Source: Fuscovulum blasticum DSM 2131
Lineage (GTDB): Bacteria; Pseudomonadota; Alphaproteobacteria; Rhodobacterales; Rhodobacteraceae
Direction: 5' to 3'
DNA length: 64,000 nucleotides
Assembly: GCF_003034965.1 (NCBI RefSeq)
Contig: NZ_PZKE01000013.1
Location: 1-64,000 of the forward strand
Part shown: piece after piece, positions 56,208 through 64,000 of the stretch
How positions within the stretch are numbered: position 1 is the first letter of the stretch
How the letters are laid out: each line of letters begins with the position of its first letter
Notes under the pieces: generated by a model
What the model saw: only the letters and a program-made list of their open reading frames with translations
What the model was told of the DNA's origin: nothing
Databases searched by the model: none
Translations under genes and position numbers: made by a program

Positions 56208-56486
56208 TTAGGGTTGCGCGGCTTCGGCACGCAGGCGGGCGGCGCGGGCGCGCAGAAGGGCGGCCTGCGAGACAAGGCCCTCGGACGCAGGTTCGGCAGC
56301 GGCGGGGGCGCGGTCCTGTGCGATCAGATCGTCCAGCGGCAGCAGCACCGGCTTTTCGGGGGTGGGATCGGCCGGCATGGCGGCAACTTCGGGAAACTGC
56401 GTGCAGCCCGTGACCAGGCCAAGCGCCACAACCGCGGCAAGGCGGGCGGACCCGGGCAGTTTGCGAAGGGGGGCGTGATCGGTCAT
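56208..56486 (-). CDS. Small lipoprotein
   Basis: 92 aa. The signal sequence LAAVVALGLVTGC ends in lipobox VTGC (Cys28). The mature 64 residues are Ala/Pro/Glu-rich and end in an Ala/Arg helix (ALLRARAARLRAEAAQ). No family recognised. It lies 50 bp downstream of the TadE-like gene and 73 bp upstream of hom on the same strand. Confidence 0.7.
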   Translation of the reverse strand: MTDHAPLRKLPGSARLAAVVALGLVTGCTQFPEVAAMPADPTPEKPVLLPLDDLIAQDRAPAAAEPASEGLVSQAALLRARAARLRAEAAQP

Positions 56487-56536
56487 GCCGGCATCCTAGC
56501 CGCGCCGCGCCGCGGGCGGAAGGGCTGTCTCCTGGG

Positions 56537-57145
56537 TCAGAGCGTGGCCGGGCAGGGCTGTTCGATCAGGCAGACCCGGCGCGCATAGCGCGGGCGGGTG
56601 ATGACAAAATTGTCGAACGTATAGCTTGAGCCGGTTCCCAGCCCGAACAGGCCCAGTTCCCTGGCCGGGTTCGACAGGACGAAGAAAGTGGGGGTGAAGC
56701 CCACCTCGGTTTCGACCAGCACCGCGGAATCGCGATCGGCCATCACGGGAATCCGTTCGGTGGCCATGGCCGCCAGCTCCGTCTTGGTCAGCGGTGGCAC
56801 GGCGTTGTTGGGCGATTTCGAGAAGAGGACGTAATATTCCTTCTTGGTGGCATCCCATTGGAACGAGGTGATGCGCATCCGCACCGGGGCGCCGCCGGTC
56901 AGGTATTCCATCGACTTCTGCATACCGTTCACGAAGTTCATGTCGATGTCGCTTTGCCGCGAGATCAGGTCCGAGACGGCGTAATTCGCCTTCTGCGCCA
57001 TGTTGATCGCGCGGAAACTTTCCCAATAGACGAACAGCGCCAGGAAGGCCCAGATCAGCAGGGGCAGAAGGATAAGGAACTCTGTCATGACCAGACCGTC
57101 CTCGCGGCGCGAGAACTGCCGGATGCGTGAGACGAGGGAACGCAT
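56537..57145 (-). CDS. TadE/TadG-type pseudopilin-like protein
   Basis: 202 aa. Basic start RQFSRREDG followed by the TadE-like membrane segment LVMTEFLILLPLLIWAFLALFVYW (about residues 17-40, Glu at +5 of the processed part), then a periplasmic beta-rich domain. It belongs to the Flp pilus (Tad) accessory set, whose proteins are cleaved by TadV/CpaA-type peptidases. The neighbouring two genes are of the same class. Confidence 0.85.
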   Translation of the reverse strand: MRSLVSRIRQFSRREDGLVMTEFLILLPLLIWAFLALFVYWESFRAINMAQKANYAVSDLISRQSDIDMNFVNGMQKSMEYLTGGAPVRMRITSFQWDATKKEYYVLFSKSPNNAVPPLTKTELAAMATERIPVMADRDSAVLVETEVGFTPTFFVLSNPARELGLFGLGTGSSYTFDNFVITRPRYARRVCLIEQPCPATL

Positions 57146-57157
57146 ACCGCTTGCTCC

Positions 57158-57715
57158 TCAGTACGGTTCGGTCACGACCAGGGTCGAGGTCATGATCTGA
57201 TAATCGCCGGTGAGCGAGTCGGCCCGAAGCCCCAGGCCAAGGCCGGTGGTCGGGAAGATCGGCTTCGCCGTGGTGCAGATCCGCACGACCATGATCTGGT
57301 TGGCGCTGCCGGCCGAGACCTTGCCGGATTCCAGGCTGACCAGCTTGCCATTGCCATCGCCGCAATAGGCATTGTCGCCCGGGATGACCCAGGTCGAGGT
57401 GTTGACCGGCGCGATCCAGACCTTCAGCTTGCTTTTGCAGTCGCCCAGGATCGGGGTCGCGTCGCAGATCAGGTCGCGCAGCTTGTCATGGTTGATTTCG
57501 GCAATGTTTCCAAGGCGGAAGTCGCGCATCACCAGATCAAGGCCGCGGTCCATCGAGACATAGCGCAGCGTGTAATAGCCCGCCTCGACCGAGGCCATGA
57601 AGATGCCCACCACGACCGGCACGAACATCACGAATTCGATCGTGGCGGTTCCGTCTTCGCGCCGCCACAGACGGCGCAGGCGCCGGGCCATGCGCGACAG
57701 CAGGGGGCGTGTCAT
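57158..57715 (-). CDS. TadE-like pilus assembly protein
   Basis: 185 aa. LWRREDGTATIEFVMFVPVVVGIFMASVEAGYY (parts, about residues 17-48) is a TadE signature with the conserved Glu at position +5 from the Gly. The C-terminal domain has four cysteines (LICDATPILGDC, YCGDGNG, RICTTAKP) that could form disulfides. It overlaps the TadG-like gene by 4 bp. Confidence 0.88.
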   Translation of the reverse strand: MTRPLLSRMARRLRRLWRREDGTATIEFVMFVPVVVGIFMASVEAGYYTLRYVSMDRGLDLVMRDFRLGNIAEINHDKLRDLICDATPILGDCKSKLKVWIAPVNTSTWVIPGDNAYCGDGNGKLVSLESGKVSAGSANQIMVVRICTTAKPIFPTTGLGLGLRADSLTGDYQIMTSTLVVTEPY

Positions 57716-59481
57716 TGCGTCAGCCTCAACTGGCTGAGGTTCGAGGCGATGAGCGCGAAGGCCGTCTTGATTTCAAGGCCGTTCACATCGAAGAAATAGG
57801 TCGAGGACGGGCTTGAGGCGCAGTTGCGGATCGCATTCGCGCCGCGGTTGTCGGTCTCGAACGCGATGCCGTAAACCAGCATACCCTTGCTTTTGGCCTG
57901 GGCGCAGATGTCGTTCAGGTTGGCGTCCATGGTGGGCGTGTTGTCGTGGGTGTTGGTCCAGTCAAGATAGCTGCGGAACTTGTTCTTCCATTCGGCATAG
58001 GTGGTGTTCATGCAGCTTGTGGTCGTGCACAGGGCGCGGGCGTAAAGCTGCCAGGCCACCCAGTCGGTATGGGCGTAGGACCAGACCTCGTTCCAGGAAA
58101 GCCGGGTGGTGTTCGTATAGGTCGCCGTGGTGGAATAGCAGGCCGAGCCCGAGGGGGCGGTGCCGTTCCAGGGCCGGGAATGCCAGGCGCCAAGGTGCGG
58201 AACATAGAAGGGGCGGCTGTTGCACAGCTTGGTGGTGGTCGAGGAATCGACCTTGCTGGCCACGAAGATCGACATGTATTTGTCGTTCGCGCGCCAGATG
58301 TCCGATTTCGTGGTGCCGAGATAGGTGTCCGAGAACCGCTCCTGGTCGAAGTTGGCGCCGTCTGTCATCAGCACGATGACCTTGAGCGTTTCCTTGTCGC
58401 CATAGTCGGCCGGGCGGGTGCTGAAATAGGCCGGAATGTCGCCCGAGGTGACCATCGATTCCGTGATGCCGCGCGAGGTGGGGTCAAGCAGATAGGTGCC
58501 CCATTTCATGCCAAGGTCGATGGAGGTTGCGCCAACCGGAACAAGCCCGTCGATCTGTGCCTTCAGGGTTGTCTTGTTGTTGTTGTGCATCCGCACATAG
58601 TTTCCGGCGACCGGGCTGCACCAGAGGTTCGTATACAGCTTCCGCGTGGTGTCCCACTGGGGCTCCACGATCGCGACATAGCTGGTCGGGGTTGACATGT
58701 TCGTGGCCCAGGCCTGACCGAAGGGCGATTGCTTGATCGGCGTCGTGCGCGAAATCGTGGTGGTGCCGTAGGTATTGGTGGGCAGGTTCAGGCAATATGA
58801 TTTCCCGGTCGCCCCGTTCGGCTGGCTGGTCGGGAATGTGTGCCCGCCGTTCACGTTGAATTTCGAGATCAGCGTCGGCCCAAGGTTCACCTGGCCGTTA
58901 TAGGGCACGATGGTGATCGAGATCTTGTTCTCGGTATCGTTCTCAAGGACCGTATCGACGAAATCCTTTGCCGCCGACTTGAGGTTGTTGATGCGGCTGA
59001 TCGTGTTGTACATTGACCCGGAAACGTCGAGAACCAGCGCGATTTCCACATTGGTGACCCGCTGTTCGGCCTGGCTGACGTTCAGCGCCTCCAGATAGGG
59101 CACGTCCATCATCGACATGAAGTGGTTGGGCGAATTCACCGTTGCCTTGGCGGTGACGGTGCGCGAGTTCATCGCCTGCTGGACATCGACGGTGTCAAGC
59201 TCCTCGTCGAGGCCGGATTTCTTGAACCAGTCCTCAACGACCGCGGTCGGGTTCAGCGTCTGTTTCAGGCTGGCCGCGGCAAGGGTGGCGCGGTCCATGG
59301 TGTTCTGCACCGAGACGCGCTTGGTTTCGAAGCGCATCATGTCAACCGCGATGCCGCCGATCAGGATCATCAGGAAGAAGAAGATCAGGATATGGACGGC
59401 CATCACCCCTGATGTGTCGCGGGCAAATCGGGCAGAGCGGCGGCCCAGTCCGTGCAATGCAATCCGCAGAAGGTTCTTCAT
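57712..59481 (-). CDS. TadG-like protein with von Willebrand A domain
   Basis: 589 aa. TadG-type N-terminal helix GVMAVHILIFFFLMILIGGIAVDMMRFE (about residues 26-53), then a vWA domain starting VEIALVLDVSGSM with MIDAS DxSxS (about 146-158) and a second MIDAS element VIVLMTDGANFDQERFSD. The long mid-domain is rich in Thr, Asn and Tyr, a bias for an extracellular adhesive part. I take ATG 59481, with AGGA about 8 bp upstream; ATG 59490 is too close to the RBS. It is the first gene of a three-gene operon. Confidence 0.9.
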   Translation of the reverse strand: MKNLLRIALHGLGRRSARFARDTSGVMAVHILIFFFLMILIGGIAVDMMRFETKRVSVQNTMDRATLAAASLKQTLNPTAVVEDWFKKSGLDEELDTVDVQQAMNSRTVTAKATVNSPNHFMSMMDVPYLEALNVSQAEQRVTNVEIALVLDVSGSMYNTISRINNLKSAAKDFVDTVLENDTENKISITIVPYNGQVNLGPTLISKFNVNGGHTFPTSQPNGATGKSYCLNLPTNTYGTTTISRTTPIKQSPFGQAWATNMSTPTSYVAIVEPQWDTTRKLYTNLWCSPVAGNYVRMHNNNKTTLKAQIDGLVPVGATSIDLGMKWGTYLLDPTSRGITESMVTSGDIPAYFSTRPADYGDKETLKVIVLMTDGANFDQERFSDTYLGTTKSDIWRANDKYMSIFVASKVDSSTTTKLCNSRPFYVPHLGAWHSRPWNGTAPSGSACYSTTATYTNTTRLSWNEVWSYAHTDWVAWQLYARALCTTTSCMNTTYAEWKNKFRSYLDWTNTHDNTPTMDANLNDICAQAKSKGMLVYGIAFETDNRGANAIRNCASSPSSTYFFDVNGLEIKTAFALIASNLSQLRLTQ

Positions 59482-59869
59482 GCCGGGCATCCTGTCAGGT
59501 CAAATTCATGTCCGAATGGAACAGGGACGTGAGTATTCTACCGGATTAGAGGGAGTCATCGGCCAAATTGTGGCGAGTCCGGGTCTGAGAGCCGACAATT
59601 GTGGGTTGAGGAAACGATTTGTACGGGTTTTCGGGATTGATGCCGGGCTGGCAACCGGCGCCCTCAACCCCCGATTGTGTCTGTGCGTCCGGCGCGCAGC
59701 ATGGCGCTCGCCGGTGGCGAATCGGAGTGCCGGAACAGACTTCACAATGACGACGCAGAGGGTTGCCGTCAGGCATTTCGACAGATGCGCGACAGGTTTC
59801 GCTTGGCTATGATGCAGCGGTCGGCGGGCGAGGGGCCCGGAATGTGCCGGCACAGGGAGGATAGTAGTT
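59482..59869. other. Divergent gap between tadG-like and gdhA
   Basis: 388 bp without a credible gene, moderately AT-rich. It holds two copies of AATTGTGG (59566-59573 and 59597-59604), 31 bp apart and in the same orientation, which could be an operator. The RBS AGGGAGGAT before gdhA is at 59854-59862. Confidence 0.5.
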
Positions 59870-61303
<1,434 letters not shown>

Positions 61304-61312
61304 GCCCGCGCC

Positions 61313-61984
61313 CTAATGGGAATGTCCATGGTCGTGCCCGCAGGAACGGGCGTGGCCATGGGCATCGCCCGCCGATCCGGCGCGCATCTCGGCCAGCGCG
61401 TGGCGCAGGATCTGCACGGCGGAAGACAGGAACAGCCCCGACATCGCCGCCGCGACCACAAGGTCGGGCCAGGGCGTTGCCGTCAGCCCCACCAGCAGCG
61501 CCGCGCCCATCACCGCGACATTGCCCACGGCATCGTTGCGCGAACACAGCCAGACCGACCGGACATTGGCATCGCCGTTGCGGTAGCGCATCAGGATCAG
61601 CACGCTGGACAGGTTGGCGGCCAGCGCCAGCGCCCCGACCACGCCCATGACTTCGGCCCGCGGCAGGCCGGGGCCGAAGAACAGCCACAGGGTAGAGCCG
61701 AACACCCACAGCCCCATGGCCAGCAGCGACAGCCCCTTGGCCATCGCCACCCGCGCCCGGGTGGCCAGCGGCCGCCCGATCACCCAGAGCGACAGGCCAT
61801 AGGTCGCGGCATCGGCCAGAAAGTCCAGCGCATCGGCCCGCAGCGCCTGCGACCCGGCCAGCGCCCCCGCCCAGAGTTCCACCCCGAACATGGCCCCATT
61901 CAGCCCGATCACCGCCCAGAGCGCGCGGCGGTAGGCCGCTGACTGCCCGTCAAAATTCACCTCATGGCCACACGCGGCAGACAT
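61313..61984 (-). CDS. Cation diffusion facilitator-like transporter
   Basis: 223 aa with six predicted membrane helices (CDF fold, no large C-terminal domain). Helix 2 carries RADALDFLADAAT and helix 5 carries RNDAVGNVAV. These replace the HxxxD/DxxxD zinc site of classical CDF members with Asp/Asn residues. The tail is His-rich (DAHGHARSCGHDHGHSH). It likely exports a divalent metal, regulated by the divergent MerR protein. Confidence 0.88.
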   Translation of the reverse strand: MSAACGHEVNFDGQSAAYRRALWAVIGLNGAMFGVELWAGALAGSQALRADALDFLADAATYGLSLWVIGRPLATRARVAMAKGLSLLAMGLWVFGSTLWLFFGPGLPRAEVMGVVGALALAANLSSVLILMRYRNGDANVRSVWLCSRNDAVGNVAVMGAALLVGLTATPWPDLVVAAAMSGLFLSSAVQILRHALAEMRAGSAGDAHGHARSCGHDHGHSH

Positions 61985-62023
61985 GCCCGATCTCCTGTTT
62001 TCTTTCCGGTGAGTCGGGCGTAA

Positions 62024-62044
62024 CCTCTACAGCGACTGTAGAGG
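62024..62044. promoter_or_regulatory. MerR-type palindromic operator
   Basis: CCTCTACAG (62024-62032), spacer CGA, CTGTAGAGG (62036-62044): a perfect 9-3-9 palindrome 14 bp before the MerR ATG and 39 bp before the transporter ATG. On the minus strand it lies between a TTGCCT -35 and a weak TACGCC -10, 19 bp apart, the long spacing used by MerR-family promoters. Confidence 0.85.
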
Positions 62045-62057
62045 CAAGGGGAAAGTG

Positions 62058-62489
62058 ATGCGCGAGGTGACAATCGGCGAGGCGGCCCGCGAAAGCGGCG
62101 TCAAGGTCACGACCATCCGCTTCTACGAAGGGCGCGGGCTGTTGCCGGCCCCGCCCCGCAGCGATGGCGGGCAACGCCTTTACGGCGCGGATGACATCGC
62201 GCGGCTGCGCTTCATCCGCCATGCACGCGACCTTGGCTTCGACATGGCCGCGCTGGCCGATCTGCTGGATCTGGCCGGCCACCCCGACGCGCCCTGTGAC
62301 AATGCCGACCGGCTGGCGCGCGACCGGCTGGTCGATGTGCGCCGCCGCATCGACGCGCTGCGCGCGCTGGAGTCCGAGCTGGAACGGATGATCACCGCCT
62401 GCCAGCATGACCGGGTGGCCCGCTGCGCCGTGATCGAAAGCCTGGCCGACCATGCCCATTGCGGCGGCCCCCATGCACGACTGGACTGA
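62058..62489 (+). CDS. MerR-family metal-responsive regulator
   Basis: 143 aa. The winged HTH (VTIGEAARESGVKVTTIRFYEGRGLLP, residues 4-30 in parts) is followed by SDGGQRLYGADDIARLRFI and a long dimer helix. Cysteines in PCDN (about 77) and ACQHDRVARCAVIES (about 114-122), with HC at the end, match the metal-binding loop of ZntR/PbrR-type sensors. Divergent from the transporter, which it probably activates. ATG 62058 chosen; GTG 62055 is adjacent. Confidence 0.92.
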   Translation: MREVTIGEAARESGVKVTTIRFYEGRGLLPAPPRSDGGQRLYGADDIARLRFIRHARDLGFDMAALADLLDLAGHPDAPCDNADRLARDRLVDVRRRIDALRALESELERMITACQHDRVARCAVIESLADHAHCGGPHARLD

Positions 62490-62650
62490 CGCGCCGCCGG
62501 GGGCTGCGTCACCCGGACACAGCCTTGTGATGCCGGGGGCGGGACTGAAAGCGACAGCCTTTGTCGCGGTTGGGCAGGCTTGGCGCCGCCGCGCCTTGCA
62601 AACCGGGGACAAAGCCGGTTCACTGGGACCGGAACGACGGGAGCGGCAGG

Positions 62651-63901
62651 ATGCGCTATTCGGGCCTGAAGGTCATTACCGAGGGGCTATTCGGCAACAA
62701 GGGGTGGAAACCCGCCTGGCGCAACCCGGCCCCGAAGCCGGCCTATGATGCCATCGTGATCGGCGGCGGCGGGCACGGGCTTTCCACCGCCTATTACCTG
62801 GCCAAGAACCACGGGCTGACCAATATCGCCGTGCTGGAGAAGGGCTATCTGGGCGGCGGCAACGTGGGGCGCAACACCACCATCGTGCGCGCCAACTATT
62901 TCCTGCCGGGCAACCAGGAATTCTACAGCCATTCGCTGAAGCTGTGGGAGGGTCTGGAATCCGAGCTGAATTACAACGTGATGCACAGCCAGCGCGGGCT
63001 GATCAACCTGTTCCATTCCGATGGCCAGCGCGATGCCTTTGCCCGGCGCGGCAATGCGATGATCACGCAGGGCGACGATGCCATCCTGCTGGACCGCGAC
63101 GGCGTGCGTGAACTGCTGCCCTGGCTGGATTTCGAACAGACGCGCTTTCCCATCTATGGCGGGCTTCTGCACCCGCGCGGCGGCACGGCGCGGCATGACG
63201 CGGTGGCCTGGGGCTATGCGCGCGGCGCCGACCGGCGCGGCGTGGACCTGATCCAGAACTGCGAAGTGACCGGCATCGACATCGAGGGCGGCAAGGTCGT
63301 GGGCGTGCAGACCACGCGCGGCCCGATCCGGGCGCCCAAGGTCGGCATCGTGGTGGCCGGACGGTCCAGCCAGGTGGCGGCCATGGCCGGGATGCGGCTT
63401 CCGATCGAAAGCCATGTGCTGCAGGCCTTCGTCACCGAGGGGCTGAAGCCGGTGATCAACCATGTGATCAGCTTCGGCATGGGGCATTTCTACATCAGCC
63501 AGTCCGACAAGGGCGGTCTGGTGTTCGGCGGCGATCTGGACTTCTACGCCAGCTACGCTGCGCGGGGGAACCTGCCGATGGTGGAACATGTGATGGAAGC
63601 GGGCATGACGCTGATGCCGATGATCGGCCGCGCCCGTGTGCTGCGCAGTTGGGGCGGCATCATGGACATGTCGCCGGATGGCAGCCCCATCATCGACAAG
63701 ACCCATGTCGAGGGGCTGTATCTTGACTGCGGCTGGAACTACGGCGGCTTCAAGGCGGTGCCGGCCAGCGGCTGGTGTATGGCGCATCTGATGGCGACCG
63801 ACACCCCGCATGAGGTGGCCCGTCGCTTCCGCCTTGACCGTTTCGCGACCGGGCATCTTCTGGATGAAGAAGGCACCGGCAGCCAGCACAACCTGCATTG
63901 A
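62651..63901 (+). CDS. soxB: Sarcosine oxidase subunit beta
   Basis: 416 aa FAD-binding subunit of the heterotetrameric sarcosine oxidase (soxBDAG), which demethylates sarcosine to glycine. FAD motif AIVIGGGGHGLSTAYYLAK (about residues 34-52), VLEKGYLGGGNVGRNTTIVRANYFLP (parts), WGGIMDMSPDGSPIID and GLYLDCGWNYGGFKAVPASG are typical. GGCAGG precedes ATG 62651. No soxD begins in the following 99 bp, where a hairpin repeat is present instead. Confidence 0.94.
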   Translation: MRYSGLKVITEGLFGNKGWKPAWRNPAPKPAYDAIVIGGGGHGLSTAYYLAKNHGLTNIAVLEKGYLGGGNVGRNTTIVRANYFLPGNQEFYSHSLKLWEGLESELNYNVMHSQRGLINLFHSDGQRDAFARRGNAMITQGDDAILLDRDGVRELLPWLDFEQTRFPIYGGLLHPRGGTARHDAVAWGYARGADRRGVDLIQNCEVTGIDIEGGKVVGVQTTRGPIRAPKVGIVVAGRSSQVAAMAGMRLPIESHVLQAFVTEGLKPVINHVISFGMGHFYISQSDKGGLVFGGDLDFYASYAARGNLPMVEHVMEAGMTLMPMIGRARVLRSWGGIMDMSPDGSPIIDKTHVEGLYLDCGWNYGGFKAVPASGWCMAHLMATDTPHEVARRFRLDRFATGHLLDEEGTGSQHNLH

Positions 63902-63948
63902 CCGCCATGCCTCATGTTCACCCGAAACGCCTCGCCAGACTGCCGGTT

Positions 63949-64000
63949 GCCTCCGGCGGGGGTATTTTTGCCAAGATGAAGTGGCAGGGTTTCATCTTGG
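63949..64000. terminator. Long hairpin repeat, copy 4 (cut by the window end)
   Basis: Starts GCCTCCGGCGGGGG TATTT, with the stem to GATGAA and the return TTCATCTTGG reaching the last base. The rest of the right arm is outside the window. It lies 47 bp after soxB. Same family as copies at 16704, 25446 and 28013. Confidence 0.7.

Overview
The window is a GC-rich, densely packed stretch of chromosome from an alphaproteobacterium. It most likely comes from the Rhodobacterales (Rhodobacter/Gemmobacter/Tabrizicola-like). The evidence is the codon use, the gene run hisD - UPF0262 - low-molecular-weight phosphatase - infA - maf - RNase E/G - yacG - tRNA-Phe, small alphaproteobacterial families (DUF1467, DUF3572, DUF983), an orphan BrnA-like protein, a PleD-type diguanylate cyclase and a sarcosine oxidase beta gene. 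Most of it is housekeeping DNA.

Layout. 1-9 kb: nucleoside salvage (add, upp, tdk), a SPOR-domain protein, an acyl-CoA synthetase, a DMT exporter and an RhlE-type helicase. 9.2-11.4 kb: an accessory patch with an orphan BrnA-like protein, a cluster of nested inverted repeats and an AT-rich dNTP triphosphohydrolase gene (dgt) ending 5 bp from the end of carB. 11.4-20.1 kb: carB, pabB-pabC and aspS, where aspS carries a 61-codon in-frame block of foreign composition, then a DUF1993 protein and an acetyltransferase. 20-25.4 kb: a response regulator, methylmalonyl-CoA epimerase, small membrane proteins, a nitroreductase, hisD, UPF0262 and a phosphatase. 25.4-28.1 kb: a four-gene cassette (HxlR regulator, divergent NAD(P)-binding reductase, SnoaL-like protein, acetyltransferase) bounded on each side by a long hairpin repeat. 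It separates the phosphatase from infA. 28.2-30.4 kb: infA, maf, RNase E/G, yacG and tRNA-Phe.

30.6-41 kb: a Hint-domain protein, an acetyltransferase, small secreted or membrane proteins (one with an aromatic tail in CX5CX5CX5C spacing), metG, an aldo/keto reductase, two lipoproteins, a fatty acid desaturase, a NUDIX hydrolase and a DUF983 protein. 40.7-42.9 kb: an EF-hand protein followed by an ECF sigma factor, a one-TM protein and a CnrX/CpxP-like periplasmic protein, which looks like a CnrYXH-style sensory unit. 42.9-48.9 kb: pleD, DUF3572, an HAD phosphatase, an MttB-family methyltransferase, and an H-NOX-like protein overlapping an HNOBA-GGDEF cyclase. 48.9-56.5 kb: an HAD hydrolase, clpS, an RsmC-like methyltransferase, an SDR, hemF, glpX and hom. 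56.5-59.5 kb: three Tad-type pseudopilin/TadG genes. 59.9-64 kb: glutamate dehydrogenase, a divergent cation transporter and MerR regulator pair with a clear palindromic operator, and soxB.

The strongest candidates for new biology are the GC-discordant Dgt patch with its alternative hairpins, the foreign block inside AspRS, the CX5C aromatic-tail protein, the H-NOX-like protein without an evident heme ligand paired to a cyclase, and the dispersed long-hairpin repeat that edges a cassette in an otherwise conserved gene cluster.
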